Positions 45,601-55,300 of a DNA stretch of 64,000 nucleotides are shown here, in pieces (the first letter of the stretch is position 1; each line of letters starts with the position of its first letter). The stretch is taken from assembly GCF_964199755.1 (NCBI RefSeq), contig NC_133917.1, forward strand, positions 4,345,967-4,409,966, in the 5' to 3' direction. Below the pieces are notes generated by a model, which saw nothing but the letters and a program-made list of their open reading frames with translations, did not search any database and was not told where the DNA came from. The position numbers and the translations under genes were made by a program. Origin of the DNA: Larus michahellis (taxonomy: Eukaryota > Chordata > Aves > Charadriiformes > Laridae).

Positions 45601-46994
45601 CTGCCCTGACTCAAGACCTCGCTGCGCTCCACAAACACCAACCGAAGATCAACCCTGCCTCTAAAAGGGCCCGTTTTGAAGGACAAATTAACCCGCAACA
45701 AAAGAGCTGTTGGTGGTCTGAGCTCCCCAAATATATATTTACACGCTCCTGGCTCCTGAAATCACAGATAACCCTGGGTGCAAGCCATCCGTGAGGCAAA
45801 AATCTCCCACCACTGGCTGCCTGGCCGAGGATAAGCGAGGTTATTACACGGCGGAGGTGCCACAGCTCAGACAGGTCCATCGGGGTGATGCTCTGATCCC
45901 TCTTGTCCCAAGTGTGTGCCAAGGACAGCCCAGGACACAAGCCAGCCAAGCCGCCCAGCTTCCCAGCCGCGGTAAACCCAGTTATTCCTTCAAGGAAGAA
46001 TAACTTGGCCCTTGGTGTTAAACAAGACGAGACCACGGCAAATCACGGAATCACATATCCTGAAATCCTCCCGCTGCCGAGGCAACCCAACGGCTGGTTT
46101 GCAGCAGAGAGAAGCTCCTCTTCTGCCACCGGCCTTGCAAAACTCCTCACCGTGAGCCCTGAGGGGAGTCACCTGCTTCTGAAACACCAGCTTACAGCCC
46201 GCTGGCAGCCTCACAAGTGGCGAAACTCCCGTCTCGCGGATAGATCCCAGTTCACATCTTGTCCAGGAAGGCGGCAATGAAGGCACCCAGTTGACCAGGA
46301 TCACGCACGGGACCCGGGCCAAGCCCGAGCCAAAACCCTGACGCCCACAAGCCGCTCCTCGGGGCAGCACCTGCCTTAAAGACAGAGCGGTTCTCGGTCG
46401 TCTCCCCCAGCCCGTCTCCTCTCCTGACAACCGCAGGGTCGTGGAGGGCGAAACACCAGAGCTGTTGGGTTTCACATCGCACCCGACTGGCTCCTCCGCC
46501 TGCTCCTGGCGGCGACGGTGGGGGTTGTGGAAAAGGTATTAGAAAAATACTTCCCTTCGCCTTCCCCCGGCGCGGGAGGATGGAGGAGCCAGAGGAAGGC
46601 GGGCTTGCACGACCGAAGCACAGCAAGATGCAGCAAGTGGAGAAGGCTGAAGACCCAGGGGACGTCTCAACCCATCAACAAGAAGGATAAACCACCCTCA
46701 CCGCCGAGTCCCCCGGAGCTCGGGGAAGCCCTCCAGCACGCAAACATCCCTCACCCTTTCCCCTGCGAAGCTCTGCTGGATCCAACCTCACGAGGAACCG
46801 GTTGCCCCAGTACAGCCCAGCTGCTGGCTTACGGCAGCGCCCTCGGCGCCGTCTGCAGCCACCCCGCGCTGGCCCCTTACCATCGGATGCACCGGCGGGT
46901 TTAGCCCCTCTGCCAAAGCCAGGCTCCATTACTCACTGCCAGACACGCAGCCCAGGGCTACTCCTGCCCCGACAAGGAGGATCCAGGTTTTCAT
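36604..46994 (-). CDS. ENDOU: Uridylate-specific endoribonuclease ENDOU (placental protein 11 family), complete
   Basis: Secreted EndoU-family RNase; the family cuts RNA at uridylates leaving 2',3'-cyclic phosphate. Coding exons in gene order: 46994-46937, 42803-42669, 41863-41828, 40396-40225, 38803-38604, 38323-38210, 38123-38017, 37621-37479, 36718-36604. All have AG/GT borders and matching phases and sum to 1080 nt (359 residues plus stop). Residues 1 to about 18 are a signal peptide; about 20-65 are one somatomedin-B domain with eight Cys; about 90-359 are the EndoU domain. Candidate catalytic residues are His235 (GFEHVFSG), His250 (GFHNW) and Lys293 (GFYKEVG), with a conserved [15 protein letters not shown] end. 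Human ENDOU has two somatomedin-B domains; only one exon for it is visible here. The exon-5 donor (GTTGAG after seven A) is weak. Introns hold CR1, an LTR-like repeat and a 63-bp VNTR. RAPGEF3 lies upstream on the same strand, as in human. Confidence 0.95.
36766..37345. repeat. 63-bp VNTR in the last ENDOU intron
   Basis: About nine copies at a strict 63-base spacing (CTCCATCCCTCAGCCCC, then CATCTCTGGGGTGCCCTCGGTGTCCGCAC). It fills most of the 760-bp intron 36719-37478. The 21-codon period leaves plus- and minus-strand frames open for hundreds of codons. Confidence 0.93.
38809..40125 (-). mobile_element. CR1 retrotransposon with degraded reverse-transcriptase region
   Basis: Minus-sense CR1 occupying most of ENDOU intron 4 (38804-40224). 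Its 3' end (plus-strand AGAATTATAGAATCATAG) begins a few bases from the exon-5 acceptor. 39706-39990 still reads as a reverse-transcriptase fragment (motifs [11 protein letters not shown] and [11 protein letters not shown]), and 39990-40125 continues the same frame region after a break. It is 5'-truncated, frame-broken and non-functional. The right edge is approximate. Confidence 0.9.
40697..41463. mobile_element. Composite CR1 block: antisense / sense / antisense
   Basis: 40697-40847 is an antisense CR1 end, 40848-41131 a sense CR1 end, and 41132-41463 a longer antisense CR1 portion reaching GGGAGCTGTAGAGAGCGAGAAGG. It lies in ENDOU intron 3. Its junctions are the same as those at 25386-26034. 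Confidence 0.85.
41938..42553 (+). mobile_element. 0.6-kb LTR-like repeat, copy 2
   Basis: Starts TGAGCCACAC and ends CTCAAACA, so it has TG...CA ends. It lies in ENDOU intron 2 (41864-42668), antisense to the gene. A 167-codon frame (42002-42505) stays open through the CpG-rich half and a hydrophobic stretch ([22 protein letters not shown] region). Copy 3 breaks this frame, so it is probably not a gene. Confidence 0.65.
42804..46936 (-). other. ENDOU intron 1
   Basis: A 4.1-kb intron with GTGAGT donor and TCCCAAAG acceptor. Apart from a CR1 copy at 44797-45225 and a poly(T) tract at 45417-45430, no exon was recognised. In particular I found no second Cys-rich somatomedin-B exon on the minus strand. 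Confidence 0.6.
44797..45225 (-). mobile_element. CR1 retrotransposon 3' end, minus sense
   Basis: Plus-strand signature CCTCTGGAGATCATCTCCTCC, GGTGGCACAGGGACGCGTCC and CCTCCTCATGTTGAGGTGGAA. 5'-truncated, in ENDOU intron 1. Almost identical to 38822-39180, so from the same subfamily. Confidence 0.9.
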
Positions 46995-47076
46995 CGTTCC
47001 CGTCGACGTCAGGCTGGGCGTTCCGGAGCGTCCCGGAGAGCAGGTTGGGAATGACGGTGCTCCCTGGCCCTCCCTG

Positions 47077-47082
47077 TTATAT
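47077..47082 (-). promoter_or_regulatory. ENDOU: TATA box of ENDOU
   Basis: TTATAT on the plus strand reads ATATAA (within CATATAACAGG) on the coding strand, 83 bases before the start codon. A start site 25-30 bases downstream would give a 5' UTR of about 55 nt. A TATA-driven promoter fits tissue-restricted expression of a secreted enzyme (inference). Confidence 0.55.
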
Positions 47083-47084
47083 GT

Positions 47085-48121
47085 GGGTCCCTCAGGAGCG
47101 GGGAGGGGAGGGAGGAGCGTGATGCCACCAAGGACTTCACGGGCAAGCTGCACCCAAACTTTGCCAAAACTCATTATGAGCACGGCTTAATTACAGGCTG
47201 CCTGGAGCGGGAGCAGGGCTGGTATATCCAGTATCCTGGTGTTGCTCCACTCCACGCGTTCGTGACCCCCGGGGGTGATTGAGGAGCTCGGGGAAAGCTT
47301 CTCAGTGGGGCCTTTTCCCACCCAGAGCCCGGCAGGTCCATTCGAGATGCGAGCTGGTGGTCAGTGCCACAGCCTGGTCCCTCCACGTGCCACGTGCTCC
47401 CATACAACCGGTCCTAACTGGGGGCAACTTTCTGCTGCCCAGTGAATTGGAGGTAATGATCTCTCCATCCTCAGCTGCTGTCTCCAGAGGCTGTGTGCAC
47501 ACCAGCCTGGGTTGAAGCCTCCAGGTCCTCCAGCAGCACAAGGAAACCCCGAGACATGACCACAAGCCAGGCTTCGGCGTCGAGGCTGCTCCGGGAGCAG
47601 GTTTTGTGGGCTACCCCAGCGCGGCTTCGCTCCTGGGGCAAGCCCAGAGCTGGGCCATCCCCACTCTGCGTGGGGCTGCCCTTCTCCAGGGCCTCCATGG
47701 CCCCAGGTCACGCCGAGGGGGAGCTCAGCCCATGCCTGGCGTGGCCACCAGCCCCTTCCCTGCCCGCAGCAGCGCCAGCCGAGGCTCAATTCAGCACAAC
47801 CCAGTGGCAGCCGTTCCCAGACGGTGTGTGTTTTGGTGTATCCCACAGGAGAGACAGCTTTCCATGCTACCGCGGCCTGGGGGTCACCTGGCTCCCTACT
47901 GGTTCCCAGTCCTGGAGTGTGTTGTACATGCTGACCAGTACACCCAGAGGCACGGGGGTGACCAGACTGGAATCGGCCAGCACCCATCTTCACGCTGCCT
48001 CTGAACCGTGGCTCAACCTCCCCGTTCTCAAAGGGGCATCGCAATCGTCCCTGAGCCGATCTCCATCCTCATCCCGCCACTGCCCAGCTCAGCCGCTGGC
48101 GGGGCAGCACCCAACACCGCG
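47085..48121. other. ENDOU upstream intergenic DNA, no gene seen
   Basis: Unique-looking sequence with overlapping open frames on both strands; no repeat or exon recognised. Confidence 0.45.
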
Positions 48122-48123
48122 TC

Positions 48124-48351
48124 AGAGAAATCAGAGAATCATCACAGGGTGGGAAGGGACCTCTGGAGATCATCTCCTCCAACCCCCGGCCAGAGCAGGG
48201 TCACCCACAGCAGGTGGCACAGGGATGCGTCCAGGCGGGTTTGGGATGTCTCCAGAGTTGGAGACTCCACCACCTCCCTGGGCAGCCTGTGCCAGGGCTC
48301 TGCCACCCTCAAAGTAAAGAAGTTCCTCCTCCTTCCCATGCTCAATAACCC
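48124..48351 (-). mobile_element. CR1 retrotransposon 3' end, minus sense
   Basis: Plus-strand signature AGAGAATCATCACAGGGTGGGAAGG, then CTCTGGAGATCATCTCC and GGTTTGGGATGTCTCCAGAG. Truncated near 48350. Confidence 0.85.
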
Positions 48352-51169
48352 AGACGCAACTCGCCATCCTCCTGGAGGTTGGTTTAAAAACTGTTTCCCT
48401 GTTCTGGCATGGAGAGCAGCGCACTGAGGCGAGGAGGAAGGAACCTCCTCAACCCGTTTTTGCTGCTGGAGGGTGTTGGGGAATTTCAGCTCTTCCACAC
48501 ATCTGCCCGTCTCTTCCCAGCCACGGGCCCTCAAGGGCCGGACATGGGCTAACCTCAACTCATCCGTCAGGGAGCAGGGTTGTATTGTCCGCAAGCATCG
48601 CCCTTCCTTGGCTTTCCAGGAAAATAAAGAAGAAACCAACAGCGGACGTTGGTGCTGCACCCGAGGGTCCATCACAGGCACCGGCTGGTTTCTGGCTTCT
48701 CCTCACACGGTGACGTGGTTTCTCAGGAAGCCTCATCACACGCCTTGCCCAAAGCCCAGATGATTTATACCAGCCACTTCTCCGCCTCGTCACCAGTGCG
48801 CTGCGACAGACCCAGGGATGGCCCAATACTGCTGGTCCCTTGTGGCCCGTGTCCCTCTGGTTTGGCCAGCTGTGATGCTGGGAAGAGTCCTCACCCGGAG
48901 GCTCCTGCTTCTGTAAACAGCCCGGAGGAGCTTCTGTAAACAGCCCCAGTCTCTCCTGGGCTACTTGCCACCGTGGCTGCCATGTGGCCACGCTCCCGAT
49001 GCTTCCATCACCAGAAACAGCGGGTCCAGGGCAGGGTCTCCCCACCAAGGAGGGGGTCACTCCTTGTGCATCTCCACCTCTGCAGGTGAGAACTCGCCTC
49101 CAAACCCCACCCGGGCCAAGGGGAGGCAACTTCTAACCTCCATCAGCAGAGCAGGCAGCAGCCGCCTGCGCCCCGTCCTGCCAACACGGCAGCATTGCGA
49201 CAGCCTTAATCCCCCCGGGGCGCGTTAGCTGGCACTGGAGAGCCGGGTTTGGTGTAACAAGGACCAGGTTTGGCTTCTTTCTCACCCCTTAGTCATTTCC
49301 TACCCTCCAACCTGGGCTGGTGACCCTGCTGACCCGTCCTTCCCGAGAGCAGCCTTTGGGTCACCCTGTGCTCTTTGAGTCCATCAACTGGCTCAAGCAC
49401 ATGTTTCTCCAACTCCAGGCTGTGCCTCGAGCTCTGTGGGGGGTGAGGAGCTCACATCAGTGGGGCTGGACATCGGATGGTTGGCTGCGGCCATGGTGCA
49501 TCCGTCTTGCTCCTCTGGGATGCCCCGGAAGAGCAGGAGCCGCAGAACCTGGAGATGGAGCGAGTCCCGCAGCACTTGATGAGGGGGCTGGGTGCCCACC
49601 ATGGAGGATGGTGGAGGTGGAGCCCATCTCTTCTTGCAGAAGGTTGCTTTCCCAGCCTCACTGGGGAGGACGATGCCTTTTGCCTTGGGCTTAACTGGGA
49701 GCGTCGGCTCCATCAGCAAAGGTGTGGGAACGGCGCCTTTATCCCTGTTCCTCAGCCACACCTTCCAGAAGCTGGTGGTGGCTGGGTGTGAGGACACCCC
49801 ACGGCCACCCTCGCACACCCCCCTGGTCCTGCACGCCTTGTTCCCACCTCAACCTTCCAGCGGTGCTGGACCCGCAGGCACCGAAGCCCTCTGAGCCCCT
49901 GGGGACAACATGCTTCTCCTTGTCCCGGCCGGCGGTTGGCGGTCGCAGGGACAAGTGCAGGGAGGTGTGTCCGGGGTCACCCACCGCTGACAGACGGACG
50001 GCGTCGCTGGCTGTCACCGAGCCCCGTGACCCCGTGGAGGCTGCTCGCCCACGCAGGGTGAGTCAAGCGCCGCAGGGCTGGCTCCGTGTCCCTCTTGCGT
50101 TAGAGCCGAGGAGAGGAGACGGGAATTGCTCACGCTGAGCCCACGGCAGCCAGCCCCGGCCTCGGAGTTCAGGCGGCCACGCTTGCCCCTGTGCCCAACA
50201 ACACCGGTGTCTCTCCTCCCTTGCACTACACCCTCGTCCACACCCTGGTTTTTCCCGGGATCTTGCTCGAGGAGGCGACCATCCACCCTCTTATCTTTGC
50301 AGCTTTCCACAAGCTGGGCTGCCCAACACCCAGCTTCATCCCCATCCCCTCCCGCCATCCTCCTCTCCGCATCCCCCGCCCCGCACCACCCCCGTCCGAC
50401 TCATTGACCTTTTCCAGACTATTTCCCCAGGTTTTCCCTCAGGCTCGGGATGTCTCGGGGCTTCCGCACCTCCATGGGAATCGCTGGTGGGGCTGGACCT
50501 TCACGCTCGTGCTCCTTGGGAAAACACAGCTTGCGGAGGGGCACGGACCATGGTGAGCTTCCCAACGGGATGCTCCTCACAGCCTGTGCCGGGAAAAAAC
50601 CAGACAGGGGTCAACTTTTCCACTCGAGCGGAGTTTTCCCCAGCCGAGCGGGCCAGCATCCCGCCCGCAGCCAAGGAGGGGACGCATCCATCGTGCCGGC
50701 CAACCTGCGGACTGAAGGTAATCTGCAGGCCCAGAAACGTCTGGAAAACGCACAACTCTGGTTTAACCCTTCCTTCCCCACACACGAGCTCTTTCGTTTC
50801 AAGGCTCCTTTGGTCTTTCATGGCAAAGATCCGGGGAAAGGTGGCTGCGGCAGGTCTGGGCTGCCCGATTTGGGTCCAGCTGCCAAGGAATCGCCATCGC
50901 TTCTCTGCTTTGCCTTGGCTTGCCCGGACACGCACGCTGCTGGGACCATGGGTGGGGATGGAGTTAGAAACCTGGGAGATGCCCGGTGGCACCACCTGGT
51001 CCCCGTGGAGCATGGCCAATCAAGCAGAAAACCACAAAGCCAAGCTTTATAGTGGCGGGGGGACCCAGGGGTCCCGGCATGGACGTGGTGCTGGGAGCCA
51101 CCAGGAACCCGTGTCCCGCCTCGTCGCCGGCTGCATCACTCGGAACGTTATTTAGGTGCGATGGAGACT
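48352..51169. other. Intergenic between RAPGEF3 and ENDOU, no gene seen
   Basis: About 2.8 kb of moderately GC-rich unique sequence. A short direct repeat, GAGGAGCTTCTGTAAACAGCCC type, lies at 48909-48945. No splice-bounded exon or domain is visible in either strand's open frames. Confidence 0.45.
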
Positions 51170-51175
51170 TTTATT
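51170..51175 (-). terminator. RAPGEF3: Candidate RAPGEF3 poly(A) signal
   Basis: TTTATT on the plus strand (AATAAA on the coding strand) lies 1.15 kb past the RAPGEF3 stop. It is the first canonical hexamer found there. The implied 3' UTR (51.15-52.32 kb) is GC-rich and otherwise featureless. Confidence 0.5.
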
Positions 51176-52324
51176 TTAAGCAACCCGTTCATCTGCATGG
51201 TGGTACTAGAAAAGAGCAATTAATGGTCCCTTGTAGCCCAGCCGTACCTGGGGCAAGGCCGGGGCGGGGGGTGGCTTTGGCTTGTGGCTCCACGCTGTGG
51301 CTCCGTGGTGGCCCGGCTGGGGCACAGACCTGGCCAGTCACCCAGGCCTGCTCACGGCGTTTGGGAAGGTCATTGCTAAAACCGCTCCGTGCGCATACGG
51401 AGATGCTCTGGGGGGAGGGATGGGGGTCGTCACCCCCCACCCCGGGGTCCATCAGCGCTGCCTCCTTCAAAGACATCTCCCCCAAACGCCCGCTCGCGGC
51501 CCAGCAGCAACTGGTCAGGGGCTGGGGACGGCCAGAGCAGGTCGCCATCTCCACCACGAGGCCACCACAACTCCTTCCATGATGGATGCTCTCCTGCCTC
51601 CGCGCCAGGGCTGTACGTGGCTATTCCTGCCCCCATCCATGCGGGGAAACTGAGGCACGGAGAAGGCTGTGATTAGCCCAGGGTTTGGCAGCACGGGCTG
51701 GTTTAAGCCCCAACAGTCCTGGGGGGGATCGTGATACTTTTCCCGTGGCTCCTGGGGTCACGCAGCTCCCAGAGGGTGGGAGAGGGGACGCAGCCAGTGC
51801 CTCCCACGGGACACACAGGACAAAGGGAAGGGCAGGTCCCCTCTGGGGCTGCCCCCAGCGTCTGTGGGGCAGCACAGCACCGTGAGCCAGACCCGATGGA
51901 GACAGGCCATCGGGGTGCAGTGGCGTTCCCTGCTCGTAGGGATGCTCCGGCTCGAGTCCCTCCAGGAGCAAGGGGCATCTTCCAGCCCGGCACCGCCAGG
52001 CTGGGCAGCATCGGGGGGCAGCCAGGGTTCCGTCCTCCCCGCGGACGGTGCAGGGAGCGAATCCAGGCTGCTGCAGAGAAGAAAAGGGAGTGCAGCCCTT
52101 GCATACAAAAATACCTCTATTGCTCACTCCCCTGTCCATGGCCCTCGCCTGCCCGCGGCCCGGCTGCATCCCGGCATCCCGGTGACGGATCTGGCATGGC
52201 CGAGCAGAGGCTGCTCTTGGCCGGCTCCTGCGCAGCCCCGTGCCCGGTCCTCCTGGGAGCTGAGCCAGGGGGCTGCCCCCCGGCAGACGGGCTGCCGCGT
52301 CCCTGCTGTCCCCCTCCGGCCCCG

Positions 52325-55300
52325 TCAGGACTCCAGGTCGTGCGAGAGCCGCAGCAGCTCCTTCTGGCTGTCGATGGCTTTGAGGTGCTGCAGGTACGCC
52401 CAGGTGGAGACGGGGCTCCGTACGCTCAGGGACTGCTCCGAGCCTGCCGGGGAGAGCTGAGATCAGGGCTGGGCTCTCCCATCCCCCTCCATCCCCTCCG
52501 GCTCCGCTTGCCAACCCCCTCCATCACCGCTGGCTCACCTCATGGATCCCCCTTCGCTGCCTCTCGCCTGACTCCCTGATCCTTCTACTGCGGCTGGCTT
52601 GGCTCGTTGACCCCCTCCGTCCCCTTCAGCTCGGCTCACTGAACCTCTCCATCACCTCCAGTTGGCTTATTCATCCCCCTCTATCGCCTCTTGCTCAGCT
52701 CATTGAAATTCCCCCTCCATCGCCTCTCCTTCTGCCCACGGATCCCCTCCATCACCTCTCCCTCTGCTCATGGATCCCCTCCACCACCTCATGGATCCCC
52801 TCCATCACCTCCCGGATCCCCTCCATCACCTCTCCCTCTGCCCATGGATCTGCTCCAGCACCTCATGGGTCCCCTCCATCACCTCTCCCTCTGCTCGTGG
52901 ATCCCCTCCACCACCTCACGGATCCCCTCCATCACTTCTCCCTCTGCCCACGGATCCCTTCCATCACCTCTCCCTCTGCTCATGGATCCCCTCTACCACC
53001 TCATGGATCCCCTCCATCGCCTCATGGATCCCCTCCATCGCCTCATGGATCCCCTCCATCGCCTCATGGATCCCTTCCATCATCTCTCCCTCTGCTCATG
53101 GATCCCCTCCATCGCCTCATGGATCCCCTCCATCACCTTCCCCCCAGCACACAGATCCCACTCCATCTCCTCATGGATCCCCTCCATCACCTCATGGATC
53201 CCTTCCATCACCTCTCCCTCTGCTCATGGATCCCCTCCATCACCTCATGGATCCCTTCCATCGCCTCTCCCTCTGCTCATGGATACCCTCCATCACCTCA
53301 TGGATCCCTTCCATCACCTCTCCCTCTGCTCATGGATCCCCTCCATCGCCTCATGGTTCCCCTCCATCACCTCATGGATCCCTTCCATCACCTCTCCCTC
53401 TGCTCATGGATCCCCTCCATCGCCTCATGGTTCCCCTCCATCACCTCATGGATCCCTTCCATCACCTCTCCCTTGACTCACGGATCCTCTCCACCACCTC
53501 CAGGAACCCGCTGGAGCTGAAGGAACAGGAGCAAGTGGGGACAGCCCGGCTCCATGGGGCAAAGCGCTGCCCCATCCTGCTGCCTAACCGCTCCAGCGCT
53601 TCCGACATGCTGGAAGCGCCCCCTGACCCTCTTTTAACACATGGAGCTGCTGACTGGTGCCTCCAGCGTGCGACCCACGGCTCGTCCCACACGGGAGAGG
53701 GAGCTCAGCCTCCATCCCCGGGTACTCCCGGGCATCAGCAGCATCCGGACCGGCTTTCACCCACTGCAACCAGGCTGGTGCCCTTGGGACGTGCCTGTGG
53801 GACCCCCTGCCCGAGGACGGTGGGTGCACATTCCCCTGGGTTGGCTCCGAGGGGTGGGGGTCCCCCAGGGCAGGGATGGTGGGGGCGGGGCGGGGTGTGC
53901 TGGATGGGTGAGCCCCAGACGTACACGTGGAGATCCTGACAGCTTTGGGGTCCTCCGGCCGGTGCGGGGAGCGATTTCGCAGCGGGGAGAGCGGAGCTGG
54001 GTGCGGAGAGAGAGAGAGAGCAGGAGCTCAGCCCCATCCCCAAAAGTGACGGTCCCCGGCCCCATCCTCGCTCGCCCCCCCTCACCCCCCGGGAGCACTC
54101 ACCGTGTGCGTGGCCCCGGCAGCGCTGCAGGACACGCACGGTCTTTGCCATCATGTGCTGTGGGCAATGCACAAAGGTCACTTGCTGTCACCTGGCCCCA
54201 CTTTGCTCCCAGGCTGGTAAAACACGGTCCCCTCCGGCTTCAGCGGCCGCTGCCCCGTGTCCCCCCGTGAGGGGACGGCCAGGGGTCCTGGCTGCCGGGG
54301 GTGGGGGGGTGGGGGCTGCGCTAACGCCATGGGGGACGCTCTGGATCTGCATCCCAGGGAATCGGGGCGGGGGGACAAGCAGGTCCCCCAAGGTGGGGGT
54401 CCGCGGGGGAGCCAAGCCGCCCCACTCACCATCTTCTCAAAGTTGATGAGGTTCTCGGCCAGCGTGCGATTGCCCTCGTGGATGAACGTCATGTCTGCGG
54501 CGGCGGGGGGGTGGGGGGGAATGGATTTGGGGATCAGATTCCCAGTCCCTGGGAGGGCTGGATGCATCCCAAGGGATCCCCACCACCCTGGTGTGACCCG
54601 TTCCCCACCTGCACCCGCAGCTCCCGAGGCGAGGTACCCACCTTTGAGGAGGAGGGGCACGAAGGGGATGATGGGGGGGCTCAGCTTGGCGACGGCCAGG
54701 CGATAGACCCTGTGGTTCCACGACGGGTCCTGGGGACGGAGCGGGACCTCAGCGCAGGGGACACAGCCCCGGCTGCTGCCTGCCCCGGGTGCGGGGGAGA
54801 AAGCGGGGGGGACGGGGGGCAGCACCTCCACAGCAGCCCTGTGACCTTGCACCCTTTGGGAAGGGGGGGCAAACCCTGGCGGGAAGGGGGATATGGGGCG
54901 GGAAGGGGCTGCGCTCACCAGCATCCGCTCCAGCGCCGAGTGCAGCTTTCGGATCTTGTGGGGCAGCCTCTGCGCGGAGAGAGGGTCACCATCACTGGCA
55001 CCCCAGGTGTCCCACCCCCAGAGAGGGTCACTTCCCCAGCACCCTGCCTCTCCCACCCCACAGACCCCCCAGGGAGGGTCACCGTCCCTGGCACCCCGGC
55101 TTTCCCACCCCCAGAGACTCCATGAGAGGGGTCACCATCACCAGCACCCCCGCTCTCCCACCCCCAGACACCCCCCAGAGAGGGTCACCGTCACCAGCAT
55201 CCCAGTTCTCCCACCCCCAGAGACCCCGAGAGAGGGTCACTGTCACCAGCACCCCAGTTCTGCCACCCCCAGAGACCCCGAGAGAGGGTCACTGTCACCA

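Noticed and set aside
52691-53939. Pro/Ser/His-rich plus-strand frames of up to 389 codons
   Set aside because: They are repeat translation inside the last RAPGEF3 intron.
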